This document shows positions 9,975 to 18,487 of a stretch of DNA of 64,000 nt, piece by piece. Location of the stretch: assembly GCF_023100945.1 (NCBI RefSeq), contig NZ_CP064689.1, forward strand, positions 1 to 64,000, given 5' to 3'. Source of the DNA: Bradyrhizobium sp. 200. GTDB lineage: Bacteria > Pseudomonadota > Alphaproteobacteria > Rhizobiales > Xanthobacteraceae. Every line of letters starts with the position of its first letter. The stretch's first letter is position 1. The translations under genes and the position numbers were made by a program. The notes under the pieces were generated by a model. It ran no database searches and was not told where the DNA came from. It saw nothing but the letters and a program-made list of their open reading frames with translations.

Positions 9975-10544
9975 TCAACCGATCATGATCTTCGTCCGCG
10001 GATCCATCCGTCGCAACAGCCGCAGCATGGCGGATTTCGTCATCGAAACGCACCCGGCCGTCGGCGAGAAATTGGAGCGCGCCAGATGCAGGAACACGGC
10101 GCTGCCGCGGCCGGCGATCCGTGGGCCGGCGTTGTGATCGATTTCGACAATGAAATCGTAGAGATGGTCCTCGCGCGTCAGTCGGTCGCCGGGCTGGTCG
10201 CGAACCAGACGGATGGGCTGATTGTAACGGCGGTCCCGCGGGTCCTCGCACCAGGCGTCTTCGGGCCTGATCGGTCGGACCGGCAGATAGGTCTGCGGCC
10301 GAGGATGGCGGTCGGCGCGCCACCATAATTGCAGCGGATGGTACGTGCCCTTCGGGGTGCCGCCGTCGCCCTCCCGTTTGTTGGCGAGGATGCCGCCGCG
10401 GCCAAGTGCCACCGGCACCGTCCAGCCGTCCGCCGTCAGCCAGCCCCGGCGCGGATCGCCGGCAGCCCTGTGGACCCTGATTGCCGTCAGCGGCCGATCA
10501 CGCGCCGCTGTCTTATAAGTGATTGAAATAGTGTTGCTTTCCAT
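9975..10544 (-). CDS. L,D-transpeptidase-family (YkuD-like) protein
   Basis: Protein of 189 residues with the YkuD-type catalytic signature HLARSNFSPTAGCVSM, placing the nucleophilic cysteine at about residue 165, near the C-terminus. The conserved N-terminal part (GRGGILANKREGDGGTPKGTYHPLQLWW) matches the compact proteobacterial YkuD proteins that act on peptidoglycan crosslinks or are annotated as L,D-transpeptidase catalytic domain. No signal peptide is seen with this start. ATG 10544 is chosen because similarity begins there; in-frame ATGs upstream (for example MAIGQLWPERQ) remain possible. Confidence 0.8.
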   Translation of the reverse strand: MESNTISITYKTAARDRPLTAIRVHRAAGDPRRGWLTADGWTVPVALGRGGILANKREGDGGTPKGTYHPLQLWWRADRHPRPQTYLPVRPIRPEDAWCEDPRDRRYNQPIRLVRDQPGDRLTREDHLYDFIVEIDHNAGPRIAGRGSAVFLHLARSNFSPTAGCVSMTKSAMLRLLRRMDPRTKIMIG

Positions 10545-10810
10545 GCCAATGCCCGAATCCAGGGGTTGCCTCTCCGGCCACAATTGCCCTATCGCCATTA
10601 CAGGACATTCATCCAAACGCGCCTCAAATTTGGGATAGACTGCGGTTCGGCTTGAGAATCTGTAACAATTTCCTACCTCAATGCGAATCAGTACCCTGAT
10701 GACCCGGCTTGCGTGCGAAGTTTGCCTGCGAATCAGGTTGTCACCGACCAAGACCCGGCTTGAGACGCTTCCACTTGTGTCCGCCGCCTGCCTCAAGAGG
10801 ATCGTATCCT

Positions 10811-11497
10811 ATGCCCAATGCCCGCAAGATCCTGATCGTGGATGACGACACCGATCTGCGCGACACACTGGTCGAGCAACTATCGCTGCATGAGGAGTTC
10901 GAAGCTTCTGCGGTCGATACCGGCGCCAAGGGCGCCAGCGCCGCCAAGGCCAATTCCCCCGACCTGGTGCTGATGGATGTCGGCTTGCCGGACACCGACG
11001 GAAGGGAAGTGGTGCGCAGCCTCCGCAAGGGCGGCTTCAAGGCGCCGATCATCATGTTGACCGGCCACGACACCGATTCAGACACCATCCTGGGGCTCGA
11101 ATCCGGCGCCAATGATTACGTCGCAAAACCGTTCCGGTTTGCCGTGCTGCTCGCCCGGATCAGGGCGCAGCTCCGTCAGCACGAGGCCAGCGAGGATGCG
11201 GTGTTTTCCGTCGGTCCCTACAGCTTCCGCCCCGGCTCCAAGATGCTGACCGCCGCCAATGCCAGAAAAGTGCGGCTGACCGAGAAGGAGACCGCGATCC
11301 TGCGTTTCCTGTATCGCGCCGGCCAGTTGCCGGTGTCGCGCGAGACGCTGCTGCAGGAAGTCTGGGGCTACAATTCGGGCGTCACCACGCACACGCTGGA
11401 AACCCATATCTACCGTCTGCGGCAGAAGATCGAGAAGGATGCGGCCAATCCTGAAATCCTGGTGACGGAAGCCGGTGGCTACAAGCTGGTGCCGTGA
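10811..11497 (+). CDS. OmpR/PhoB-family response regulator
   Basis: Two-component response regulator of 228 residues. The receiver domain (residues 5-120) has the acidic pair DDD at 11-13, the phospho-acceptor D56 in LVLMDVGLP, a switch Thr in IMLTGHD and the conserved Lys in YVAKPF. The C-terminal winged helix (about 130-226) carries LTEKETAILRFLYRAG and ETHIYRLRQKIEKD, typical of OmpR DNA-binding domains. No histidine kinase is adjacent, so the cognate sensor is not known. A small cyclic-nucleotide-binding gene follows after 51 bp in the same direction. Confidence 0.92.
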   Translation: MPNARKILIVDDDTDLRDTLVEQLSLHEEFEASAVDTGAKGASAAKANSPDLVLMDVGLPDTDGREVVRSLRKGGFKAPIIMLTGHDTDSDTILGLESGANDYVAKPFRFAVLLARIRAQLRQHEASEDAVFSVGPYSFRPGSKMLTAANARKVRLTEKETAILRFLYRAGQLPVSRETLLQEVWGYNSGVTTHTLETHIYRLRQKIEKDAANPEILVTEAGGYKLVP

Positions 11498-11548
11498 TAC
11501 GATTCGTAGCCACGATCCGTAATTTTCGCGCATCCCGGTCACGGGTCC

Positions 11549-11989
11549 ATGTCGATCGAAGATGATGTAGCCCTGCTCGAGCGGGTCCCGACACTACGCC
11601 TGTTGGGAACGACGGCCTTGCGCATGCTGGCGATCGGCTCGGAGCAGCGCGATTTCTCGCCTGGCGATTATCTGTTCAACGCGGGTGATGAGGCGGACGC
11701 GGGCTATATCGTTCAGCGCGGCGCGTTCCGAGTCGAGGACAGCGGCGCCGAAGTCGTTGCGGGCCCCGGCGCCCTGATCGGCGAATTGGCGCTGATCGTT
11801 GCGATGAAGCGGCCGTCCAGCGCGGTCGCGCTCGAGCATTGCTCCGTCATCCGGGTGGCACGCAGCCTGTTTCAACGCGTGCTCGAAAGCGATCCCGGCG
11901 CAGCGCGCCGCCTGCGCGACGAGCTCGCCACCCGCACCAGCCAGCTCGCCAGCGATATGTTGATAGCCGGCGCCAAGTTCAGCATCTGA
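11549..11989 (+). CDS. Stand-alone cyclic nucleotide-binding domain protein
   Basis: Protein of 146 residues consisting almost only of a CNB/cAMP-binding beta roll: FSPGDYLFNAGDEADAGYIVQRGAFRV, then GPGALIGELALIVAMKRPSSAVALEHCSVIRVARSLFQRVL, which matches the phosphate-binding cassette region (GELAL..RPSSA). No Crp-type helix-turn-helix follows, so it cannot be a classical Crp regulator. It may be co-transcribed with the response regulator upstream and could sense a nucleotide or act through a partner. Confidence 0.82.
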   Translation: MSIEDDVALLERVPTLRLLGTTALRMLAIGSEQRDFSPGDYLFNAGDEADAGYIVQRGAFRVEDSGAEVVAGPGALIGELALIVAMKRPSSAVALEHCSVIRVARSLFQRVLESDPGAARRLRDELATRTSQLASDMLIAGAKFSI

Positions 11990-11995
11990 TCGCAG

Positions 11996-12811
11996 CTACA
12001 CTTCCAGTGTCACCGTCACCGGGACATGGTCGGACGGGCGCTCCCAGCCGCGGGCGTCGCGGGTGATCTTGAAATCGGTGACGCCATCCTTCAGCGCGCG
12101 CGAGACCCAGATGTGGTCGAGCCGACGGCCACGATCGCCCACCGTCCAGTCGGCGGCGCGGTAGCTCCACCACGTATAGACTTTTTCCGAAAGCGGGATC
12201 CGCTCACGCGCGACGTCGAACCATTCGCCATGGGCCTGCGCGGCCAAGAGCTTCTCGCATTCGATCGGCGTGTGCGAGACGACCTTCAAGAGCTGCTTAT
12301 GCGACCACACGTCGTTCTCGTGCGGCGCGACGTTGAGGTCGCCGACCAGGATATGCCGGTCGTCGCCGCGCGGATGCAGCGGTTCGCACGCCTTCATCTC
12401 GTCGAGAAATTTCAGCTTGTGATCGAACTTCGGATTGAGCGCGGGATCGGCAATGTCGCCGCCAGCCGGAACGTAGAAGTTGTGCAGCACCAGCGGCTTT
12501 GCAAGCTGCGCCTTCTCGCCGAACGCCACCGAGATGTGACGCGAATCGATCTTGTCGCAGAAGGTTCTGATGTCGGTGGTCTCGAACGGCAGTTTCGAGA
12601 CGATGGCGACGCCGTGATAGCCCTTCTGTCCGTTCAGTGCGACATGCTCATAGCCGAGACGCTTGAATCGCTTCAGCGGAAAAGCGTCGTCGATGCATTT
12701 TGTTTCCTGCAGGCACAGCACGTCCGGCCGCGCCGATTTGAGGAATTTGGCGACGGTGTCGATGCGCAGGCGCACCGAATTGATATTCCACGTTGTCAGG
12801 GAAAACCGCAT
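11996..12811 (-). CDS. xthA: Exodeoxyribonuclease III
   Basis: AP endonuclease/3'-5' exonuclease of the ExoIII family, 271 residues, acting in base excision repair. Visible motifs are TWNINSVR at 7-14, LCLQETK with metal-binding E36, GDLNVAP in the middle, and the C-terminal LDHIWVS and PSDHVPVT with the catalytic Asp-His. The length is normal. It is convergent with the cyclic-nucleotide-binding gene, stops 6 bp apart. Confidence 0.95.
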   Translation of the reverse strand: MRFSLTTWNINSVRLRIDTVAKFLKSARPDVLCLQETKCIDDAFPLKRFKRLGYEHVALNGQKGYHGVAIVSKLPFETTDIRTFCDKIDSRHISVAFGEKAQLAKPLVLHNFYVPAGGDIADPALNPKFDHKLKFLDEMKACEPLHPRGDDRHILVGDLNVAPHENDVWSHKQLLKVVSHTPIECEKLLAAQAHGEWFDVARERIPLSEKVYTWWSYRAADWTVGDRGRRLDHIWVSRALKDGVTDFKITRDARGWERPSDHVPVTVTLEV

Positions 12812-12885
12812 GAGGGCCGTGTCTTACCACGGTTCCTGGCGCGGATTTCCGCCTCTCCACAGAAAGAATGGAGCAGGCGCGCCGT

Positions 12886-13692
12886 TCAGTTCGCAGGCGT
12901 AGTGTAGTTGGTGAAGTCGATCTTGAAGAGGCCGGGGTCGACCTTCTTGGACGAGTCCAGGTTGTAGACCGCAACCGTGGTGTCGTAGCCCTGCGGGTCG
13001 GTCACCGTCCATTGCTTGAGCTGGCCGTCCTTGGTGCCGACCATCAGCATCAGCCGGCTGGTGCCGATCAGGGCCTGCTTCTCCTCGATGGTGACGCTGA
13101 TGAAGACATCATCGGCCGTGACGCTGACGACATTGGTGTCCTTCAACAGGTCGATCCGGTCCGACAGCAGGAAGCGTAGCGGCGTTTGCGACAGCGGATA
13201 GATGTCCTGGGTCGCAAGCTTCGTATCCCGCACCGCCAGAGACGATCCGTCGGCGATGATCGCGATCGGGCTGGGTGCATCGTATTCGAAACGCACCTTG
13301 CCCGGCTTCTGGATGTAGAAATCGCCCTTGGTCTTGCTGCCGTCGGGGCCGACCTGGACGAAATTTCCGACCAGCGTCTGCAGCGAGGACAGGTAGGAAC
13401 TCACCCGGGCAGCCTGCGCTTTCTGGTTAGAGTCGAAGGTTGCAAAAATATTGGCCGGGACATTGCGATTCGGGTCGGGAATCACCGGGGTCGGCGGCTT
13501 CTGGGTAGCGCCAGTGGTCGTCGGCACCTTGTCCTGCGCACTCATCTGCACGCTGCCGTCGCGGGCCTTGGGCGCGGGCTTCGGAACCGGTACGGTCTGC
13601 GAGAACGCGGGCGTCGCGAAGCCTGCGATGGATGTGGCGATCAAAAGGGCCAGTCCGGAGCGCAGCCCGCGATGGGTGGATTGTTCTGTCAT
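12886..13692 (-). CDS. LolA-like outer-membrane lipoprotein carrier protein
   Basis: Periplasmic protein of 268 residues with an N-terminal signal (hydrophobic LALLIATSIAGFATPAFS, cut predicted near AFS-Q at about 31-32), a Pro-rich linker, then a LolA fold: LVGNFVQVGPDGSKTKGDFYIQKPGKVRFEYDAPSP and DVFISVTIEEKQALIGTSRLMLM. LolA proteins carry lipoproteins from LolCDE to LolB. The 75-residue linker before the fold is long for classical LolA, so a LolA-related function is also possible. It lies between ftsK and xthA on the same strand. Confidence 0.85.
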   Translation of the reverse strand: MTEQSTHRGLRSGLALLIATSIAGFATPAFSQTVPVPKPAPKARDGSVQMSAQDKVPTTTGATQKPPTPVIPDPNRNVPANIFATFDSNQKAQAARVSSYLSSLQTLVGNFVQVGPDGSKTKGDFYIQKPGKVRFEYDAPSPIAIIADGSSLAVRDTKLATQDIYPLSQTPLRFLLSDRIDLLKDTNVVSVTADDVFISVTIEEKQALIGTSRLMLMVGTKDGQLKQWTVTDPQGYDTTVAVYNLDSSKKVDPGLFKIDFTNYTTPAN

Positions 13693-13817
13693 CAGGTATT
13701 TCGGATCTCTTTTCGACGAGGCATCCCGCTGGCGGCCATTTTATCGTGCTTTCGACCAAAGGAGATATCGTTTTTCCGTGAAAATCGTTGCGCCGGATAC
13801 CATTCGGCGCCGGCACC

Positions 13818-16259
13818 CTAGAATCCGCCTTCCTCCTCCGCGACCAGAATTTCGCGCTTGCCGGCGTGATTCGCCTGCCCGACGATGCCTTCGAGTTCCA
13901 TCCGCTCCATCAACGACGCGGCGCGGTTGTAGCCGATTTGCAGCCGACGCTGAATATAGGAGGTAGAGGCCTTGCGGTCGCGCTTGACGATCGCAACCGC
14001 CTGCGCGAACAGGTCGCCGCCGCCATCGCCGCCCATGCCGGTGGAATCGAACACCGCGCCGTCTTCGTCGGTTGGTTCCTCCGCGGTGACCGCTTCCAGA
14101 TATTCGGGCGCGCCCTGCGTCTTGAGGTGACGGACGACCTTTTCGACTTCCTCGTCGGAGACGAACGGCCCGTGCACGCGGCTGATGCGTCCGCCGCCGG
14201 CCATATAGAGCATGTCGCCCTGGCCGAGCAGTTGCTCGGCGCCCATCTCGCCGAGGATGGTGCGGCTGTCGATTTTCGAGGTGACCTGAAACGAGATACG
14301 GGTCGGGAAGTTCGCCTTGATGGTGCCGGTGATGACGTCGACCGACGGACGCTGCGTGGCGAGGATGACATGCAGGCCGGCGGCGCGCGCCATCTGGGCC
14401 AGACGCTGCACCGCGCCTTCGATGTCCTTGCCGGCCACCATCATCAGGTCGGCCATTTCGTCGACGATGATGACAATATAGGGCAGCGGTTCGAGGTCGA
14501 GCTTTTCTTCCTCATAGATCGCCTTGCCGGTTTCCTTATCGAAGCCGGTATGTACCGTGCGCGTCAGATCCTCGCCCTTGCCCTTGGCTTCGACGAGGCG
14601 CTGGTTGTAGCCGTCGATGTTGCGCACACCGAGCTTGGCCATTTTCTTGTAGCGCTCTTCCATCTCGCGCACGGCCCATTTCAGCGCCACCACCGCCTTT
14701 TTCGGATCGGTCACAACCGGCGTGAGGAGGTGCGGGATGCCGTCATAGACGGAGAGCTCGAGCATCTTTGGATCGACCATGATCAGGCGGCACTGATCCG
14801 GCCGCAAGCGGTAGACCAGGCTCAGGATCATGGTGTTGATCGCGACCGATTTGCCGGAGCCGGTGGTGCCGGCGATCAGCATATGCGGCGTGCGCGCGAG
14901 ATCGATGATGATGGATTCGCCGCCGATGTTCTTGCCGAGGCAAAGCGGAAGCTTCGCGTGCGACTCGTCCTTTGTGGTCAGCAATTCGCGCAGGTAAACC
15001 TTTTCGCGATGCGCATTCGGCAGTTCGATGCCGATGGCGTTGCGGCCGGCGACCACGGCGACGCGGGCCGAAAGCGCGCTCATTGAGCGGGCGATATCGT
15101 CGGCAAGGCCGATGACGCGGGAGGATTTGATGCCGGGTGCGGGCTCGAGTTCGTAGAGCGTCACGACCGGACCCGGATTGGCCTTGACGATCTCGCCGCG
15201 GACGCCGAAATCGCCGAGCACGCCTTCCAGCGCGCGCGAATTGGCCTCCAGTTCGGCCTTGCTGAGCGGCTGCCGGTCCGACGCCTTGGGCGCCGTCAGC
15301 ACCGAGACGGAAGGCAGTTCGAATTTTTCGGATTTGCGCGCCGCGGCGCGCGGTGCGGCCTTCTTGCGCGGAGCGCGGGCGGCCGGGGCTTCCTCGTCCT
15401 CGTCTTCCTCTTCTTCCTCGTCCTCGAAATCCTCTTCCCGTGGGGCCAGTGCGGGCGCAGCGCGGCCGCTGAGGCTCGGTTCCTGACGTTCGAACGAGGC
15501 CTTGCGAGGCGGCGGCGAACTCGACACCAGCGATCGGTAGGCCGCGCTCATCAGCCAGCCGAGCCGCGCCTTTGCGCTCATCAGTGCGTGATAGACCCAT
15601 CCGAGCGAAACCGAACTGCGGTCCCCTTGTTCCTCGAAGGGCGTGTCATCGTCTTCGATCGGCGTCAGCTCTTCATCTCTCGGGCGCGAGCCCCAGCCGC
15701 TGGCAAACAGGAAGGCCGCGCACATCGCCACGAACAGGATGATGCCGAGCACGAGACGATAGGTGAAGCCGGCCGGGCCGAACACCACGGCGGGGGCGCG
15801 CACCAGCGCGTCGCCGACGACGCCGCCAAGGCCGGTCGGTAGCGCCCATGCGCCGCCATGCGGCCAGCAACTAGCAAAGCCTGCCGCGATCACCGTGCAG
15901 ATAATCCAGCATCCAAGGCGCAGCGCTTCGCGGTCGAAGGTGCGATGGGTCAGCATGCGCCAGCCCCACACCGCGACAGGGAGGATCAGCATGATCGCGC
16001 CGAGGCCGAGAATCTGCATCAGCAGATCGGCGCCGATCGCGCCGGGGTAGCCGAGAACGTTGCGGATCGGACGCGACGTCGCGTGGCTCAGGCTCGGGTC
16101 CTGCACCGACCACGTCATCAACGCCGCCGCCGCTACGCCGGACAGCGCGATCAGGCCGAGGCCTGCAAGCTCGCGCAAGCGTCGCGCCAGGGCCTCGCGG
16201 ATCGAGACCGGCAGATGGCCGACCAGGGGAATAACACGTTCGATCGCTGGCATGCTCAT
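13818..16259 (-). CDS. ftsK: DNA translocase FtsK
   Basis: Septal DNA pump of 813 residues that clears the terminus region and activates XerCD recombination. The N-terminal 200 residues contain four to five hydrophobic membrane segments; an acidic, low-complexity linker (about 270-320, [21 protein letters not shown]) follows; then the motor with Walker A GTTGSGKS near 462 and Walker [13 protein letters not shown] near 592. The C-terminal gamma domain ([21 protein letters not shown]) reads KOPS motifs. It is 12 bp downstream of the aminotransferase gene, which suggests one transcript. Confidence 0.96.
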   Translation of the reverse strand: MSMPAIERVIPLVGHLPVSIREALARRLRELAGLGLIALSGVAAAALMTWSVQDPSLSHATSRPIRNVLGYPGAIGADLLMQILGLGAIMLILPVAVWGWRMLTHRTFDREALRLGCWIICTVIAAGFASCWPHGGAWALPTGLGGVVGDALVRAPAVVFGPAGFTYRLVLGIILFVAMCAAFLFASGWGSRPRDEELTPIEDDDTPFEEQGDRSSVSLGWVYHALMSAKARLGWLMSAAYRSLVSSSPPPRKASFERQEPSLSGRAAPALAPREEDFEDEEEEEDEDEEAPAARAPRKKAAPRAAARKSEKFELPSVSVLTAPKASDRQPLSKAELEANSRALEGVLGDFGVRGEIVKANPGPVVTLYELEPAPGIKSSRVIGLADDIARSMSALSARVAVVAGRNAIGIELPNAHREKVYLRELLTTKDESHAKLPLCLGKNIGGESIIIDLARTPHMLIAGTTGSGKSVAINTMILSLVYRLRPDQCRLIMVDPKMLELSVYDGIPHLLTPVVTDPKKAVVALKWAVREMEERYKKMAKLGVRNIDGYNQRLVEAKGKGEDLTRTVHTGFDKETGKAIYEEEKLDLEPLPYIVIIVDEMADLMMVAGKDIEGAVQRLAQMARAAGLHVILATQRPSVDVITGTIKANFPTRISFQVTSKIDSRTILGEMGAEQLLGQGDMLYMAGGGRISRVHGPFVSDEEVEKVVRHLKTQGAPEYLEAVTAEEPTDEDGAVFDSTGMGGDGGGDLFAQAVAIVKRDRKASTSYIQRRLQIGYNRAASLMERMELEGIVGQANHAGKREILVAEEEGGF

Positions 16260-16271
16260 GGGGCCCTGCGA

Positions 16272-17495
16272 CTACTCCAGAATTTCGACCAGCCGATGCA
16301 ATGCCTCGGCCGTTGATTCACTGTCTGAGACCAGCGCGAGGCGGATGTAGCCTGCGCCGGGATTGAAACCGTCGTTCTGCGGCCGCGACAGATAACTCCC
16401 GGGGATCACGCGGACACCTGCATCCCGATAGAGTCTCACCGCCGCCGCCTCGTCGCCGCCGCGCTTCGAGACGTCGAGCCAGACGCAGAAGCCGCCGGCA
16501 GGCCGCGCATAGCCGTAGCGGCTGCCGAGAATCTGATCGGCGAGATCGAACTTGATGCGGTAAAGCCTGCGGTTTTCTTCGACGTGCGCTTCGTCGCTAT
16601 AGGCGGCGACTGCGACGTGCTGCAGCGGCACCGGCACCTGGGGGGCAGCGACATTGCGCAAATCGTGAAAGGCGGCGAGAAACTTGGCGTCGCCGGCGGC
16701 AAAGCCGACGCGCATGCCGGGCAGGTTCGAGCGCTTCGACAGCGACTGGAACGCCACGACGTTGGCAAAGTCGGGCCCGGCGCATTCCAGCGCGCTGCCC
16801 GGCGCCTGTCTCGTATAGATTTCCGAATAGCACTCGTCGCTCAGGATCATGAAGCCATGGCGGTCAGCGAGTTTCTTCAAGCGGATGAAGTAGTCGCGCG
16901 AGGCGACCGCGCCTTGCGGATTGGCGGGCGAGGCGATGAAGATCGCCACGGTTCGGGCCAGCGTCGCATCATCGAGCGCATCGAGATCGGGCAGGAATCC
17001 GTTGGCGAGCGTGGTCGGCAGGTAGATCAGTTCGCAGCCGGCGGCGCGGGCGCCCGCGCCATAGGCCGGATAAAATGGGTTGGGCATCAGTATCGCGGGC
17101 CTGCCCTTGCGAGGGCCGACATAACGAGCGGCCGTGATCGCAGCAAAGAACAGCCCTTCGCGGCTGCCGTTCAGCACCAGGATTTCACTCTCGGGATCGA
17201 CCGGCCGGGCTAAGTCGAATCGGGTGGTCAGCCAGCTTGCGGCCGCGCGCCGGAACGGCTCGATGCCCTTGGCGAGGGGATAGCGGCCGAAATCAGCGAT
17301 GTGTTTCGCCAGGACCGGCCCGACAAAATCTGGCACCGGGTGCTGCGGCTCGCCTAAAGACAGCGTAATCAATGGCTTGGCCGGTTGGTACGGCGCGAGC
17401 AATTCGGTCGTCCGCAGAAAGGGCGAACGCTCGGCCTGACCGGCAGCGGTTGCGCCGGCGCCCTGCGCCACGCCGGAAGAGGCGGTCATTGCCAT
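16272..17495 (-). CDS. PLP-dependent class I/II aminotransferase
   Basis: Fold-type I aminotransferase of 407 residues. Substrate motif LSLGEPQHPVPDF, cofactor motif NGSREGLFFA, ASPANPQGAV, DECYSEIY and the PLP-lysine segment SLSKRSNLPGMRVGF (Lys about 253) are present, and the conserved C-terminal Arg is in YIRLALV. The SKRSN variant and the gene position next to ftsK resemble proteins annotated as succinyldiaminopimelate aminotransferase (DapC) in alphaproteobacteria, so a role in lysine/DAP synthesis is plausible but not shown here. Confidence 0.86.
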   Translation of the reverse strand: MAMTASSGVAQGAGATAAGQAERSPFLRTTELLAPYQPAKPLITLSLGEPQHPVPDFVGPVLAKHIADFGRYPLAKGIEPFRRAAASWLTTRFDLARPVDPESEILVLNGSREGLFFAAITAARYVGPRKGRPAILMPNPFYPAYGAGARAAGCELIYLPTTLANGFLPDLDALDDATLARTVAIFIASPANPQGAVASRDYFIRLKKLADRHGFMILSDECYSEIYTRQAPGSALECAGPDFANVVAFQSLSKRSNLPGMRVGFAAGDAKFLAAFHDLRNVAAPQVPVPLQHVAVAAYSDEAHVEENRRLYRIKFDLADQILGSRYGYARPAGGFCVWLDVSKRGGDEAAAVRLYRDAGVRVIPGSYLSRPQNDGFNPGAGYIRLALVSDSESTAEALHRLVEILE

Positions 17496-17622
17496 GTCTG
17501 AAACGCCAGCACTTTCAATAGCGGTCGAGGGACATACCCGATGACCGGAAACACATCAAACCACCATAGATACGGCGAGGTTAAGACGCGATTAACCATC
17601 GGCCTGGCTGGACAATTTGCGG

Positions 17623-17652
17623 GGTATTACCATATCTAAAGTCGGTATTACC
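17623..17652. promoter_or_regulatory. Direct-repeat operator candidate of the vapBC operon
   Basis: Two identical GGTATTACC motifs start at 17623 and 17644, exactly 21 bp apart (two helical turns), ending 16 bp before the vapB start. VapB antitoxins usually repress their own operon through such paired sites; assignment is by position and spacing only. Confidence 0.5.
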
Positions 17653-17668
17653 GCTGCAGAGGTCTGCT

Positions 17669-17899
17669 ATGGCAACGACAGTCACAAGTAAGGGCCAAGT
17701 GACGATTCCAAAGCCGGTGCGCGAACACCTCGGGATCGCTCCGGGAAGCCGGGTCGAGTTCCGGCGCGCCGCCGACGGCAGCATCGTGATCGAGAAAGTC
17801 GAAGCGACGAGGGAACCCAGTCGCCTTGCCAAGCTGGTCGGTATAGCAGGACCCGGTCCCTCCACGGATGAAATCATGGCGATCACGCGCGGGGATTAG
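17669..17899 (+). CDS. vapB: VapB-type antitoxin with AbrB/SpoVT DNA-binding fold
   Basis: Small protein of 76 residues with the AbrB swapped-hairpin signature MATTVTSKGQVTIPKPVREHL followed by GSRVEFRRAADGSIVIEK. Such proteins neutralise a PIN toxin and autoregulate the operon. The tail (about 50-76) is the likely toxin-binding segment. The toxin gene begins 3 bp after its stop codon, and two GGTATTACC repeats lie just upstream. Confidence 0.88.
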   Translation: MATTVTSKGQVTIPKPVREHLGIAPGSRVEFRRAADGSIVIEKVEATREPSRLAKLVGIAGPGPSTDEIMAITRGD

Positions 17900-17902
17900 T
17901 CC

Positions 17903-18346
17903 GTGACGCTCGTTGATTCGAACATCCTGCTGGACGTTTTCACGCAGACTGAAGGCTGGTGGGAGTGGTCGCTTGCACAACTCGAGGACGCGGCTCGTCG
18001 CGGCCCTCTGCTGATCAATGACGTTATCTTTGCAGAAACTTCGATCCGCTTTCCAATGATGGGGGATTTCGAAGCCGCTTTGACGGAAGCCGGCATCACC
18101 GTTGCGCCGATACCGCGGATGGCGCTGTTCTTGGCCGGCAAGGCGTCGGTTCAGTACCGCAACGCGGGCGGCGCGCGCAGCAGTGTGCTGCCGGACTTCT
18201 TCATTGGCGCCCATGCAGCCGTTGAACGGCTACCTCTGCTGACACGCGATACGCGACGCTATCGAACTTACTTTCCGGCCGTGACGTTAATCACGCCGGA
18301 AAGCGACGCACCTAGTTCCGGCCCGGGGTCCGGCAAATCCGTTTAA
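17903..18346 (+). CDS. vapC: VapC-type PIN-domain ribonuclease toxin
   Basis: PIN-domain protein of 147 residues starting at GTG 17903. Acidic active-site residues are visible: the N-terminal Asp in TLVDSNILLDVF, the Glu in VIFAETSIRF, the Asp in VLPDFFIGAHA and a fourth in LTRDTRRY. VapC toxins cleave tRNA or rRNA in translation arrest. It pairs with the AbrB-type antitoxin directly upstream. The last 15 residues (after TLITP) are Ser/Pro/Gly-rich and look like a non-structural tail. Confidence 0.88.
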   Translation: MTLVDSNILLDVFTQTEGWWEWSLAQLEDAARRGPLLINDVIFAETSIRFPMMGDFEAALTEAGITVAPIPRMALFLAGKASVQYRNAGGARSSVLPDFFIGAHAAVERLPLLTRDTRRYRTYFPAVTLITPESDAPSSGPGSGKSV

Positions 18347-18347
18347 C

Positions 18348-18382
18348 AAAAAGAAAGGGGCTCCAACTTGCGCTGGAGCCCC
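18348..18382 (-). terminator. Rho-independent terminator of amtB (first copy)
   Basis: Perfect 9-bp stem GGGGCTCCA/TGGAGCCCC (18357-18365 with 18374-18382). Read on the minus strand it is followed by a T-rich run (TTTCTTTTTG, 18348-18356). It lies about 105 bp after the amtB stop and just past the convergent vapC stop. Confidence 0.8.
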
Positions 18383-18487
18383 TCAACGGTCAGGGCATTG
18401 CCGGGTATGTGCCCGAACCGGAGTTGTGGATGCGACCCCGGGGCAACGACTACGTTGTCCCTTGGGGGAACCGCATCACGAGAGAAC

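Noticed and set aside
13788..15086. Long plus-strand open frame opposite ftsK
   Set aside because: Its translation is Arg/His/Gly/Asp-rich with no motif, and it lies wholly over the well-supported ftsK gene; typical high-GC antisense frame. The same applies to 18368-19960 opposite amtB, 990-1817 opposite parB and 50204-51619 in another frame over the MATE gene.
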